From the NCBI GenBank assembly GCA_026416515.1, contig JAOAEZ010000011.1, positions 1 to 33,055 of the forward strand: a stretch of 33,055 nucleotides of DNA, read 5' to 3'. Source of the stretch: Hydrogenophilus sp. Lineage in GTDB: Bacteria > Pseudomonadota > Gammaproteobacteria > Burkholderiales > Rhodocyclaceae. Positions 24,423 through 32,538 of the stretch are shown here, piece by piece. The stretch's first letter is position 1, and every line of letters starts with the position of its first letter. A model generated the notes under the pieces. That model ran no database searches, was not told the origin of the DNA, and saw only the letters and a program-made list of their open reading frames with translations. Both the position numbers and the translations under genes were made by a program.

Positions 24423-25182
24423 TGTCGGGGCAACGGTGTGGGCGGCAGGGTGCAGTCTATTGGCCGAAAAAGGCGATGAAACGCGCTCGTGGAGCGCTCA
24501 AAAGTTGTATAGCGAGGCACGGGCGGCTTTGGAAGAGGGAGCCTACGCGCGCGCCGCAGAATTGCTGGAGAAGTTGGAGGCGCGTTTTCCTTTCGGACGC
24601 TTTGCCCAACAGGCACAGATGGAGTTGGCCTATTCTCATTACAAGCAGGGAGAGTCTGAACTGGCATTGGCTGCGGTGGAACGCTTTATTCGGTTATACC
24701 CGGATCATCCACATCTCGATTATATGTATTACCTGCGCGGCTTGATTTTTTTCAATGAGGAGCGGGGGCTTCTCGCAGCGTTGGGAAACCAAGATCTGAG
24801 CGAGCGAGATCCTAAGGGAGCACGCGATGCGCTGGCAGCTTTTATGGAGTTGCTGCGCCGGTTCCCCGAGAGCCCTTACGCCGAGGATGCCGCGGCGCGC
24901 GCTTTGTACCTCCGCCATGCGTTGGCTCGCCATGAGCTCCATGTGGCCCGCTATTACCTAAAACGGGGCGCTTTTGTGGCGGCCGCTAACCGGGCTAAAA
25001 GGGTTCTCCAGGAGTTCGACGATACCCCCGCGGTCGAAGGGGCACTGCACGTGCTCGCCGAGGCATACCGAAATTTGGGTTTGAGCGACCTTCAGGCCGA
25101 TGTCGAACGCGTTCTTCAGCAGAACTTCCCCGCCCAAGCGAAACGCGAGGAGCGAAAAAGGGCTTGGTGGCAGTTCTGGTAG
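24406..25182 (+). CDS. bamD: Outer membrane assembly lipoprotein BamD
   Basis: BamD is the essential lipoprotein of the BAM complex that inserts beta-barrel proteins. The N-terminus is a lipoprotein signal with lipobox WAAGC, lipidated Cys16. Five TPR-like helical pairs follow, including YSEARAALEEGAYARAAELLEKL, FAQQAQMELAYSHYKQGE and DYMYYLRGLIFF. At 258 residues it matches the family (about 240-280). Its ATG lies inside the 5' end of the divergent rluD gene, and it ends 2 bases before the convergent tRNA-Arg. Confidence 0.95.
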   Translation: MKRWIIVGATVWAAGCSLLAEKGDETRSWSAQKLYSEARAALEEGAYARAAELLEKLEARFPFGRFAQQAQMELAYSHYKQGESELALAAVERFIRLYPDHPHLDYMYYLRGLIFFNEERGLLAALGNQDLSERDPKGARDALAAFMELLRRFPESPYAEDAAARALYLRHALARHELHVARYYLKRGAFVAAANRAKRVLQEFDDTPAVEGALHVLAEAYRNLGLSDLQADVERVLQQNFPAQAKREERKRAWWQFW

Positions 25183-25184
25183 TC

Positions 25185-25261
25185 TGGCGCGCCCGGGAGG
25201 ATTCGAACCCCCGACCCCCTGGTTCGTAGCCAGGTACTCTATCCAACTGAGCTACGGGCGC
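25185..25261 (-). tRNA. tRNA-Arg (anticodon ACG)
   Basis: This is a 77-base cloverleaf on the - strand with acceptor stem GCGCCCG/CGGGCGC, D-arm GCTCAGTTGGATAGAGT, anticodon stem CCTGG/CCAGG with loop CTACGAA, T-arm GGTTCGAATCC, discriminator G and encoded CCA (25185-25187). The A34 would be edited to inosine by TadA. It is convergent with bamD with a 2-base gap and no separate terminator. Confidence 0.97.
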
Positions 25262-25283
25262 TGACCAGTCCGTGGAGGCCGAA

Positions 25284-25311
25284 ATTCTATCGCGTTTTCG
25301 ACATATGTCAA
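25284..25311 (-). promoter_or_regulatory. Promoter of tRNA-Arg
   Basis: On the - strand a perfect -35 TTGACA (25306-25311), 16-base spacer and -10 TAGAAT (25284-25289) lie upstream of the tRNA 5' end (25261). The 10-base palindrome GACATATGTC (25300-25309) overlaps the -35. Confidence 0.75.
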
Positions 25312-25338
25312 GGGGGAATGGTTTCGAGGAAAAGGGGC

Positions 25339-25347
25339 TGTTATAAT
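25339..25347 (+). promoter_or_regulatory. Extended -10 promoter of hemA
   Basis: TG-T-TATAAT is an extended -10 with a consensus hexamer at 25342-25347. There is no good -35, as often for extended -10 promoters. The hexamer ends only 8 bases before the hemA ATG (25356), so the predicted start of transcription is within about 0-3 bases of the start codon. Confidence 0.65.
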
Positions 25348-25355
25348 CTGCGTTC

Positions 25356-26642
25356 ATGCCATTTTATGCCATCGGCCTTAACCATCACGCAGCACCTGTA
25401 GGAGTGCGCGAGCGGCTCGCCGTTGCCGAAACCGAACTGGTGCCTTTGTTGCGAAAGATCGTCGCTGCAGGGGTCGGTGTGCGGGAGGCAGCCGTGCTGT
25501 CTACCTGCAACCGGACCGAATGTTATGTCACCGCTGCGGACGCTGAGAGGGCGTGGGAGTGGGTGTGTGCAGTGCGTGGCGTCGATCCCTCCGGGGTTAA
25601 GGAGTATCGATTTGTGTTGAGCGATCTCCAGGCTGTCCGCCATGTGTTTCGAGTGGCGGCAGGACTCGATTCAATGGTGCTGGGGGAGACGCAGATCATC
25701 GGCCAATTTAAGGGGGCCTTGAAGGCAGCACAAGAGGCGGGGACAGCCGGAAAACATGTCCAGCAGGTGATGCAGCAGGCGTTGGCGGTGACCAAAGAGG
25801 TGCGCAGCACGACAGCGATCGGCGCTAATGTGGTGTCGATGGCTGCGGCAGCAGTCCGTTTGTCCGAGCGAGTGTTTGGAGCGGTTTCCGAGCAGGCGGT
25901 GCTGTTCGTGGGGGCGGGGGAGATGGTCGAGACGTGTGTAACCCACTTTGCAGCCCATAAACCGCGGCGATTGGCGATTGTGAACCGGACGCTGGGAAGG
26001 GCCGAACGGCTGGCAGAGCGATTCGGGGGAGCGGCCTATCCGTTAGAACATCTGCCGGAGTTATTGCCGCAGTTCGATACGATCGTGGCGAGTACCGCTA
26101 GCCCTTTGCCTTTGATCGGCTTAGGGATGGTGGAACGGGCGTTGAAGGTGCGTCGCCATCGCCCGTTGGTGATGGTGGATTTGGCTGTGCCCCGCGATAT
26201 CGAGCCGGAGGTGGGAGGATTGGCAGACGTTTTTCTGTATACCGTGGACGATTTGGCCGAGGTGGTGCGCGAGGGACGCGAGCGGCGCGCTCAGGCTGTG
26301 GCTGAGGCGGAGGCGATTATCGAGGCGCGGTTGTCCGATTTCGCAGCATGGATAGCAAGCCAGGAGTCGGTGCCGTTGATTCGCCGCCTGCGAAGCCATG
26401 TGGAAGCGATGGCCACCGCAGAGCGCGATCGAGCATTGGCGCGAGTGCGCTCGGGCATGGATCCCGAGAGGGTTATCGAGATGTTGGTGCGCTCGTTAAC
26501 GAATAAATGGCTGCATGCACCGACCATTTTTTTGCGCGATGGCCCAGAAGAGGGGAGAAGAACCGTGGCTCCATGGTTGCCTGTTTTGATGGGGCTCGGG
26601 GAGATGGACGAGACAAATGGAGATCGACGCGAGACTTTTTGA
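25356..26642 (+). CDS. hemA: Glutamyl-tRNA reductase
   Basis: HemA reduces Glu-tRNA to glutamate-1-semialdehyde with NADPH, the first committed step of tetrapyrrole synthesis by the C5 route. The 428-residue product has MPFYAIGLNHHAAPVGVRER at the N-terminus, catalytic Cys51 in LSTCNRTE, GLDSMVLGETQIIGQ, an NADPH domain with FVGAGEMVETCVTHF, and a C-terminal dimerisation helix. The conserved N-terminus fixes ATG 25356. No Shine-Dalgarno sequence precedes it and a -10 box ends 8 bases upstream, so the mRNA is probably leaderless. It overlaps prfA by 26 bases, implying coupled translation. Confidence 0.96.
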   Translation: MPFYAIGLNHHAAPVGVRERLAVAETELVPLLRKIVAAGVGVREAAVLSTCNRTECYVTAADAERAWEWVCAVRGVDPSGVKEYRFVLSDLQAVRHVFRVAAGLDSMVLGETQIIGQFKGALKAAQEAGTAGKHVQQVMQQALAVTKEVRSTTAIGANVVSMAAAAVRLSERVFGAVSEQAVLFVGAGEMVETCVTHFAAHKPRRLAIVNRTLGRAERLAERFGGAAYPLEHLPELLPQFDTIVASTASPLPLIGLGMVERALKVRRHRPLVMVDLAVPRDIEPEVGGLADVFLYTVDDLAEVVREGRERRAQAVAEAEAIIEARLSDFAAWIASQESVPLIRRLRSHVEAMATAERDRALARVRSGMDPERVIEMLVRSLTNKWLHAPTIFLRDGPEEGRRTVAPWLPVLMGLGEMDETNGDRRETF

Positions 26643-27717
26643 GCGGTTACAGGCGATGGCCGATGAATTGGCGGAGATCGACCGCGCATTGGCCGATGCC
26701 GCTGTGGCTGCCGATCCAGAACAGCTGAGACGGTTGATGACCCGGCGCTCCGAGCTGGAGGAGGTGGTTTCGACATGGGAGCGGTGGCAAGAGTTAAAGC
26801 GAGAGCTCACCGCAGTGGAGTCATTGGTAGGGAGCACCGACCCCGAGTTGAGAGCGCTGGCGATTGAGGAACGGGGGCGGTTGTCCGAGGAGATGACGGT
26901 TTGTTCGGAGAGGTTGCTGAGCGCATTGGTACCGCAAGATCCGCTCGATGCCCGCGCGGTTTACCTCGAGGTTCGGGCAGGAACGGGGGGAGAGGAGGCA
27001 GCACTGTTTGCCGCCGACCTGTTCCGGATGTATGCGCGCTACGCCGAGCGGTGTGGATGGGAGGTGGAGATATTGTCGATGAGCGAATCGGAGCGGGGGG
27101 GATATAAGGAGATTATCGCTCATGTGGTGGGTAAGGGGGTTTACGGACGCTTGAAGTTCGAGTCGGGAGGACACCGCGTCCAAAGGGTTCCAATCACAGA
27201 GAGCCAGGGACGCATTCATACTTCAGCGTGCACGGTGGCCGTTTTGCCCGAGGAAGAGGAGGAGGCCGTAGCGGCGATCGATCCGCGCGAGATTCGAATC
27301 GATGTTTTCCGCGCTTCCGGCGCAGGCGGACAACATGTGAACCGAACCGAGTCAGCGGTGCGGATTACCCATTTGCCGACAGGAATCGTGGTGGAGTGTC
27401 AAGAGGATCGTTCCCAGCACCGCAACAAGGCTAAAGCGCTGGCAGTATTGGCCGCACGGCTGGCGGAGCGACGGCGGGCTGAACAACAGGCAGCAACCGC
27501 AGCGGTCCGACGACAGTTGGTGGGAAGCGGGGATCGTTCCGACCGGATTCGAACGTATAATTTTCCGCAGGGCCGGGTGACCGATCATCGAATCGATCTC
27601 ACTCTGTACCAGCTGGACGAAATTTTGGATGGGAATCTAGATTTGTTGATTCAGCCATTGCAGCGGGTAGCGCGCGCAGAGGCATTAGCAGAATATGAGA
27701 GGGGTTCGGGGCTATGA
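26617..27717 (+). CDS. prfA: Peptide chain release factor 1
   Basis: RF1 reads UAA and UAG stop codons and triggers peptide release. The 366-residue product has an N-terminal helical domain, the stop-reading loop in HRVQRVPITESQGRIHTS (tripeptide Pro-Ile-Thr at 192-194, fitting the PxT rule of RF1), and the catalytic GGQ at 237-239. It is slightly longer than E. coli RF1 (360). Its start lies within the end of hemA, and its TGA overlaps the prmC ATG. The methylase that modifies the GGQ glutamine is the next gene. Confidence 0.97.
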   Translation: MEIDARLFERLQAMADELAEIDRALADAAVAADPEQLRRLMTRRSELEEVVSTWERWQELKRELTAVESLVGSTDPELRALAIEERGRLSEEMTVCSERLLSALVPQDPLDARAVYLEVRAGTGGEEAALFAADLFRMYARYAERCGWEVEILSMSESERGGYKEIIAHVVGKGVYGRLKFESGGHRVQRVPITESQGRIHTSACTVAVLPEEEEEAVAAIDPREIRIDVFRASGAGGQHVNRTESAVRITHLPTGIVVECQEDRSQHRNKAKALAVLAARLAERRRAEQQAATAAVRRQLVGSGDRSDRIRTYNFPQGRVTDHRIDLTLYQLDEILDGNLDLLIQPLQRVARAEALAEYERGSGL

Positions 27718-28601
27718 ACGCTGAGGAAATCGATCGGGGGGCGTTCCGACGGTCAGCAGAGGCTTTGCCGCTGCCTACGGTGGGAGAGGCATTGCGGTGG
27801 GCGCGGCGGTGGATTTCAGGGACCGAGGCGCGGTTGCTGTTGGCGTACGCTGCACGCCAGCGCGTTTCTGTATTGATTGCGTTCCCCGAACGGGCGCTCC
27901 CAGCCCAGGTGTGGGGCGTGTTCCGAGAGTTGGTCGAACGCCGAGCGATGGGGGAGCCCATCGCTTACTTGGTGGGGGAGCGCGAGTTCTACGGGCGGCG
28001 CTTTTGGGTCGACCGCTCGGTACTGATTCCCCGGCCCGAGACCGAAACGCTGGTAGACCTGGCGTTGGCCATCGCCGATCAGCGCGCCGGGGAACCCCTT
28101 CGCATTTTAGAGCTGGGAGTGGGGAGCGGTTGCGTGGCGATTACGCTCGCGCTGGAGCTGCCGTCCGCGCAGGTGGTGGGGGTAGATGTGAGCAAAGAGG
28201 CCTTGCAGACGGCTTTTAGGAACGCCCGCCGGTGGGGGGTGAATATCTCTTTGTTGGAGAGCGATTGGTTCTCCGCATTGGAGGGGGAGACGTTCGATCT
28301 TATCGTAGCTAACCCTCCCTATATCGCCAGCGGCGATCCTCACTTGAACAAAGGGGATGTGACTTTCGAGCCCCGAGTGGCTCTGGTGGGCGGGGAGGAT
28401 GGCCTGGCGGCGCTGCGCCAGGTTATTGCAGAGGCACCACCGCATTTGGAGCCAGGAGGATGGTTGCTGGTCGAGCATGGATGGGAGCAGGGGCGGGCAG
28501 TGCGGGGTTTCCTGCTCGATGCTGGGTTTCTTTCCGTACAGAGCTGGCAAGACCTCTCTGCGACCGAGCGAGTCAGCGGGGGCCAAAAGCGAGCGGGGTG
28601 A
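27714..28601 (+). CDS. prmC: Release factor glutamine methyltransferase (HemK)
   Basis: PrmC methylates the GGQ glutamine of release factors using SAM. The 295-residue product has a helical N-domain, then ILELGVGSGCVAI as SAM motif and the diagnostic NPPY at 200-203. The family sequence YGRRFWVDRSVLIPRPETE comes before the SAM motif. The start overlaps the prfA stop as ATGA. The C-terminus is about 15 residues longer than in E. coli and basic. Its target is encoded directly upstream. Confidence 0.96.
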   Translation: MNAEEIDRGAFRRSAEALPLPTVGEALRWARRWISGTEARLLLAYAARQRVSVLIAFPERALPAQVWGVFRELVERRAMGEPIAYLVGEREFYGRRFWVDRSVLIPRPETETLVDLALAIADQRAGEPLRILELGVGSGCVAITLALELPSAQVVGVDVSKEALQTAFRNARRWGVNISLLESDWFSALEGETFDLIVANPPYIASGDPHLNKGDVTFEPRVALVGGEDGLAALRQVIAEAPPHLEPGGWLLVEHGWEQGRAVRGFLLDAGFLSVQSWQDLSATERVSGGQKRAG

Positions 28602-28631
28602 TATTTTTTTGAGGTCATCGGGAGGTAGAGA

Positions 28632-28964
28632 ATGCGACAAGAGGTGCTTGAGAAGATCCGTGCCCAAGTGAGCTCTCATCCTGTGGTCCTGTATATGAAA
28701 GGGACCCCCCAATTTCCCATGTGCGGTTTTTCGGCGGCAGTGGTGGAGATTTTGGCGCGCTGCGGGGTAAAAGAGTTTCTGGCTGTGAATGTTCTGGAAG
28801 ATGAGGAGATCCGCCAGGGGATTAAAGAGTATGCCAATTGGCCAACAATCCCCCAGCTTTATATCAACGGCGAATTCGTAGGGGGGTGCGATATCAGCCG
28901 GGAGTTATACGCTTCCGGTGAGTTGCAAAAGTTGCTGCAGCAGGCGGGAGCGGTGACCTCATAG
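28632..28964 (+). CDS. grxD: Monothiol glutaredoxin (Grx4 type)
   Basis: Grx4 proteins bind and deliver [2Fe-2S] clusters together with glutathione and BolA partners. The 110-residue product has the CGFS active site (31-34) preceded by the loop MKGTPQFPM, WPTIPQLYINGEFVGGCDI later, and the usual length. It sits 30 bases downstream of prmC with GGGAGGTAG just before the ATG. pgsA begins 3 bases after its stop. Confidence 0.97.
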   Translation: MRQEVLEKIRAQVSSHPVVLYMKGTPQFPMCGFSAAVVEILARCGVKEFLAVNVLEDEEIRQGIKEYANWPTIPQLYINGEFVGGCDISRELYASGELQKLLQQAGAVTS

Positions 28965-28967
28965 GGG

Positions 28968-29537
28968 GTGAGCTTGCATTGGCCCAATCTGCTGACGTGG
29001 ATGCGGGTGGCCGCCATCCCGATAATGGTGGTCGTGTTCTATTTGCCGTCCGAGTGGGTCTCCCCTACGGCTGCTAATGTAACCGCAACAACGGTTTTTG
29101 TCGCCGCGAGTTTAACCGATTGGCTGGACGGTTACCTGGCTCGGCGCTTGGGGATGCAGTCTAAGTTCGGCGCTTTTCTCGATCCGGTGGCCGATAAATT
29201 GATGGTGGCTGCGGCGCTGGTGGTGTTGGTGGATCTCGACCGAGCGCCGGCGATAGCGGCGTTGGTGATTATCGGTAGAGAGATCGCCGTTTCAGCATTG
29301 CGCGAATGGATGGCACTCCTGGGTTCCGCACCACGAGTGGCGGTCGCTTTTGTCGGAAAGGTAAAAACAACCGCTCAAATGGTGGCGATTCCCTTTTTGC
29401 TTTTTTCTGCGCCGATCGGACCTTTCGAAACTTTGGTGTGGGGGAAGTGGCTGTTGTGGGGGGCGGCAGTGTTAACGGTGGCGTCAATGGTCCATTATCT
29501 CATCGCGGCGTGGCCGAGCTTGCGAAAAGAACAATAA
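28968..29537 (+). CDS. pgsA: CDP-diacylglycerol--glycerol-3-phosphate 3-phosphatidyltransferase
   Basis: PgsA makes phosphatidylglycerol phosphate in the inner membrane, the first step to PG and cardiolipin. The 189-residue product has several transmembrane helices and the full CDP-alcohol phosphotransferase motif: Asp51, Asp54, Gly55, Ala58, Arg59, Gly68, Asp72 and Asp76. The N-terminus [17 protein letters not shown] is typical. I use GTG 28968; a TTG at 28974 is also possible because a GGGGTGA-like site lies between. Transcription probably runs from hemA or prmC; a separate promoter for the S6 operon lies at its end. Confidence 0.95.
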   Translation: MSLHWPNLLTWMRVAAIPIMVVVFYLPSEWVSPTAANVTATTVFVAASLTDWLDGYLARRLGMQSKFGAFLDPVADKLMVAAALVVLVDLDRAPAIAALVIIGREIAVSALREWMALLGSAPRVAVAFVGKVKTTAQMVAIPFLLFSAPIGPFETLVWGKWLLWGAAVLTVASMVHYLIAAWPSLRKEQ

Positions 29538-29549
29538 AGATGCTATAAT
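29520..29549 (+). promoter_or_regulatory. Promoter of the rpsF operon
   Basis: A -35 TTGCGA (29520-29525), 18-base spacer and extended -10 TGC-TATAAT (29541-29549) lie at the end of pgsA. The predicted start near 29556 gives a leader of about 70 bases before rpsF. Confidence 0.75.
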
Positions 29550-29562
29550 TAAAGGTTCCTTG

Positions 29563-29587
29563 CCTTACCCCGTCCCGCCGGGGAAGG
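29563..29587 (+). promoter_or_regulatory. Hairpin in the rpsF leader, possible S6:S18 binding site
   Basis: CCTT-A-CCCCG pairs with CGGGG-AAGG around the loop TCCCGC, leaving one bulged A. No T-run follows, so it is not a terminator. rpsF leaders in many bacteria carry a hairpin with an exposed CCG bound by the S6-S18 complex. The loop here contains CCG, but I cannot confirm the published consensus. Confidence 0.5.
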
Positions 29588-29625
29588 CTGTGGCGACGAT
29601 CGATACACATCCAAAAGGAGCGGCA

Positions 29626-30045
29626 ATGCGGCATTATGAAATTGTATTTTTGGTCCATCCCGATCAGTCTGAAAATGTGCCAGCGATGGTGGAGCGCTAC
29701 CGGCGGTTGATTACCAGCCGGGGGGGAAAGATCTACCGTTTGGAGGATTGGGGGCGAAAGCAGTTGGCCTACCAGATCCAGAAGATGCATAAGGCGCATT
29801 ATGTGTTGATGAATATCGAGTGCGATCAGGAAACCCTCAACGAGCTGGAGACGGCATTTCGTTTCAACGACGCCATCCTGCGCCACTTGACGATCCGAAT
29901 GGCCGGACCCGTGACCGAGCCTTCGCCTATGATGAAAGGGGAAAAGGCCCGTTCATTGCTCGATCCTGCTTCGACAGCGGAGGCAGCGATCAGGGTAGAG
30001 GAGGGAGTGGCCCCAGCGGAGGCGGTCGCGCAGGAAGATGAGTGA
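29626..30045 (+). CDS. rpsF: Small ribosomal subunit protein bS6
   Basis: bS6 binds the 30S platform together with bS18. The 139-residue product begins [18 protein letters not shown] and contains [18 protein letters not shown] and YVLMNIEC, all standard. The C-terminal tail (from about 105) is acidic and Ala/Glu-rich, as in E. coli. ATG 29626 has AAAAGGAG 5 bases upstream; an upstream in-frame ATG at 29560 lies in the leader hairpin region and is rejected. It overlaps priB by 8 bases. Confidence 0.97.
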   Translation: MRHYEIVFLVHPDQSENVPAMVERYRRLITSRGGKIYRLEDWGRKQLAYQIQKMHKAHYVLMNIECDQETLNELETAFRFNDAILRHLTIRMAGPVTEPSPMMKGEKARSLLDPASTAEAAIRVEEGVAPAEAVAQEDE

Positions 30046-30364
30046 TGAGGGCGTTAATTATACGGAGCTGTCTTTTGAGGTGGTGGAGCGCGAGCCGCTG
30101 CGGTTTACACCGGCGAAGGTGCCTGTTTTGCGGGGGATCGGTCGCCATGCCTCCTCGCAATGGGAGAACGGGGAAAAACGGTCCGTGGCGTTCCGTTTCC
30201 GTTGGGTGGCGGTGGGAATGACGGCAGAGAGGCTTTCCCATTTGCCGCTCGGCGCCCAGGCGATCGGGATAGGGTTCTGGGCTGCCCGAAAACTGGAAGG
30301 GATGGTTTGGGAGTTGCACCTATCGCGCGTCGAGATTGTGGCTAAGGAGGGAATGAAAGAATGA
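30038..30364 (+). CDS. priB: Primosomal replication protein N (PriB)
   Basis: PriB is a single-stranded DNA-binding OB-fold protein that helps PriA restart stalled forks. The 108-residue product is divergent in sequence but has the expected OB-fold length and pattern ([22 protein letters not shown], then [23 protein letters not shown]). Its position between rpsF and rpsR is diagnostic for PriB in beta- and gammaproteobacteria. Both junctions overlap (8 bases with rpsF, ATGA with rpsR), so translation is coupled. Confidence 0.9.
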   Translation: MSDEGVNYTELSFEVVEREPLRFTPAKVPVLRGIGRHASSQWENGEKRSVAFRFRWVAVGMTAERLSHLPLGAQAIGIGFWAARKLEGMVWELHLSRVEIVAKEGMKE

Positions 30365-30603
30365 GCATGGCTAAGAACAATCGCAATACACGGCGGCGAA
30401 AGATGTGCCCTTTCGCCGCCGAGGGGGTCGAAACAATCGATTACAAGGATATAGAGACTTTAAAAGAGTATCTGACAGAGGTCGGAAAGATCATGCCTGC
30501 CCGCATTACGGGGGTTTCGTCACGCTTTCAGCGGCAGTTGGCGTTGGCGATCAAACGAGCCCGTTTTTTGGCGTTGCTTCCGTACACCGACCAGCATAAG
30601 TAG
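30361..30603 (+). CDS. rpsR: Small ribosomal subunit protein bS18
   Basis: bS18 pairs with bS6 on the 30S platform. The 80-residue basic product contains [29 protein letters not shown] and [27 protein letters not shown], the family signature. AAGGAGG lies 10 bases before ATG 30361; a second ATG at 30367 is less well placed. The start overlaps the priB stop. Confidence 0.97.
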   Translation: MSMAKNNRNTRRRKMCPFAAEGVETIDYKDIETLKEYLTEVGKIMPARITGVSSRFQRQLALAIKRARFLALLPYTDQHK

Positions 30604-30617
30604 AAAAGGGGGCGGCG

Positions 30618-31064
30618 ATGCAAGTGATTTTGATGGAAAAGGTCCCTAATCTCGGCGACTTGGGAGATGTGGTAACCGTCAAGGATGGCTATGCTCGCAA
30701 CTACCTTATCCCGCAGGGAAAAGCGAAGAGGGCAACATCGGAGAATATCGCTGAGTTTGAGCGCCGGCGAGCGGAGTTAGAGCGGGTGGCCGCAGAACGG
30801 TTGGCTGCAGCGGAGCAGTTGGCTGCCCAGATCGAGGGAATCACCGTTCAAATTGTGCGAAAGGCGGGAATGGATGGCCGCCTCTTCGGGTCGGTAACCG
30901 CTGTGGATGTGGCCGAAGAGTTGGGCCGGATGGGCTTTGCGGTGAGCAAGTCGCAGATTCAGATGCCGGGAGGGCCAATCAAAAGTGTGGGGGAGGTCTC
31001 TTTGACCGTGACCCTCCATCCAGATGTGCGACCGACTATTCGTGTCTCCGTTTTGGGTGAATAA
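30618..31064 (+). CDS. rplI: Large ribosomal subunit protein bL9
   Basis: bL9 binds 23S rRNA near the L1 stalk and affects frame maintenance. The 148-residue product starts MQVILMEKVPNLGDLGDVV with the conserved GYARNYLIPQGKA, a long connecting helix (about 42-72) and a C-domain with GRLFGSVT. Length matches E. coli (149). An intrinsic terminator follows 17 bases after its stop. Confidence 0.98.
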   Translation: MQVILMEKVPNLGDLGDVVTVKDGYARNYLIPQGKAKRATSENIAEFERRRAELERVAAERLAAAEQLAAQIEGITVQIVRKAGMDGRLFGSVTAVDVAEELGRMGFAVSKSQIQMPGGPIKSVGEVSLTVTLHPDVRPTIRVSVLGE

Positions 31065-31081
31065 AAAAGGTCTCTGAGGAC

Positions 31082-31109
31082 AAAAAGGGCAGCGCGGGCT
31101 GCCTTTTTT
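31082..31109 (+). terminator. Intrinsic terminator between rplI and dnaB
   Basis: The stem GGCAGC (31088-31093) pairs with GCTGCC (31098-31103) around loop GCGG, flanked by A5 on one side and T6 on the other. It ends the ribosomal protein operon 20 bases before the dnaB start, leaving no room for a full promoter between. Confidence 0.9.
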
Positions 31110-31129
31110 GTTGGGGAAGGGAGGGTGGT

Positions 31130-32488
31130 GTGGCTGAGTCGCCGTTGAGGGTGCCGCCCCATTCGTTGGAGGCCGAGCAGTCGTTGCTCGGGGGGTTATT
31201 GCTCGATAACGAGGCATGGGAGCGAGTGGCCGATGTGGTGGCGCCCGACGATTTTTACCGCGATGAGCATCAGCGAATCTTTCGCCATTTGGTCCAGTTG
31301 ATCGCCGATGGCAGACCGGCGGATATCGTGACCGTCTTTGAATCGCTGGCCCGGAGCGGAGAGGCCGAGCGAGTGGGCGGGATGGCTTACTTGGCCGAGC
31401 TGGCTAACCAGACGCCGTCAGCAGCAAATGCGCGCCGCTATGCGGAGATCGTTCGCGAGAAGGCGATCTTGCGACGCCTCATCGCGATCGCCGATGAGAT
31501 CGCTTCCAGCGCCCTTGCACCAGGAGGGCGCGATGCTAAAACTATTCTCGATGAGGCAGAAGCGAAGATTTTCGAGATCGCTGAGGTCAGGGCGAGAGGT
31601 CGGGGCTCATTTCAGTCACTGGGGGCGATTTTAAAACAGGTGGTGGATCGAGTTCAGGAGCTCTCTGACCGTGCCCATGCGACTGAGGTGACGGGGATTG
31701 CGACCGGTTACCTCGATCTGGACGATCGTACCGCTGGCCTTCAGCCGAGCGATCTGATCATTATTGCCGGTCGACCGGCGATGGGAAAGACCACATTTGC
31801 GTTGAATATCGCCGAGTATGTCGGAGTAGTATCCCGCTTGCCTGTGGCGATCTTTTCGATGGAGATGCCCGCCGCCCAGATCGCCATGCGGTTTTTGGCA
31901 TCGGTGGGGCGAATCGAGCTGCAGCGTCTGCGGCGCGGTAAATTGACCGACGATGATTGGTCCCGCTTGTCGACGGCGGTGGGAAAGCTGTACGATGCGC
32001 CGATCTTTATCGATGAAACCCCGGCACTTAACCCGATCGATCTGCGCGCCCGCTGTCGGCGGTTGGCTCGCCAGCACGGCGGCCGCTTGGGGCTTATCGT
32101 GATCGACTATCTGCAGTTGATGAATGGGGTGCGTGAAACCGATAACCGCGCTAACGAACTTTCGGAAATTTCCCGAGCGGTCAAAAGCTTGGCAAAAGAG
32201 CTCAATGTGCCGGTGATCGCTTTGTCCCAGCTCAACCGTAGCCTCGAGCAGCGACCCAACAAACGCCCCGTAATGTCCGATCTGCGCGAGTCTGGTGCTA
32301 TCGAACAGGATGCCGATTTGATCATGTTTATCTACCGCGACGAAGTGTATCATCCCGATACCCAGGAAAAGGGGGTAGCCGAGATCATCATCGCTAAGCA
32401 TCGCAATGGTCCAACCGGAACATTCCGCTTGGCATTCCTCGGCGAATATACGCGCTTTGAGAACTACGCCCCACCAGGGAGCCTGTGA
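31130..32488 (+). CDS. dnaB: Replicative DNA helicase DnaB
   Basis: DnaB is the hexameric 5'-3' helicase of the replication fork. The 452-residue product has the N-terminal collar domain (PPHSLEAEQSLLGGLLLDNEAW, about 8-110), a linker helix, and the RecA-like motor with Walker A GRPAMGKT (214-221), Walker B LIVIDYLQL, and the C-terminal arginine-finger region. The start is GTG at 31130, with GGGAGGGTG just upstream; no ATG is available near it. The gene follows the rplI terminator, so expression probably depends on read-through. No intein is present, unlike some DnaB genes. Confidence 0.97.
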   Translation: MAESPLRVPPHSLEAEQSLLGGLLLDNEAWERVADVVAPDDFYRDEHQRIFRHLVQLIADGRPADIVTVFESLARSGEAERVGGMAYLAELANQTPSAANARRYAEIVREKAILRRLIAIADEIASSALAPGGRDAKTILDEAEAKIFEIAEVRARGRGSFQSLGAILKQVVDRVQELSDRAHATEVTGIATGYLDLDDRTAGLQPSDLIIIAGRPAMGKTTFALNIAEYVGVVSRLPVAIFSMEMPAAQIAMRFLASVGRIELQRLRRGKLTDDDWSRLSTAVGKLYDAPIFIDETPALNPIDLRARCRRLARQHGGRLGLIVIDYLQLMNGVRETDNRANELSEISRAVKSLAKELNVPVIALSQLNRSLEQRPNKRPVMSDLRESGAIEQDADLIMFIYRDEVYHPDTQEKGVAEIIIAKHRNGPTGTFRLAFLGEYTRFENYAPPGSL

Positions 32489-32497
32489 GTGAGCTGC

Positions 32498-32526
32498 TTG
32501 ACAGGGAAAATAGTTTGAGGCATAAT
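32498..32526 (+). promoter_or_regulatory. Promoter of the tRNA-Tyr/Gly/Thr-tuf operon
   Basis: A perfect -35 TTGACA (32498-32503), 17-base spacer and -10 CATAAT (32521-32526) are followed by a C-rich discriminator (AACCCCCC). GC-rich discriminators are characteristic of stringently controlled stable RNA promoters; ppGpp control is inferred. Confidence 0.85.
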
Positions 32527-32538
32527 AACCCCCCTCGC

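Noticed and set aside
25300..25309. GACATATGTC palindrome as an operator for hemA
   Set aside because: It is largely accounted for by the TTGACA -35 of the tRNA-Arg promoter on the other strand; no repeat elsewhere.
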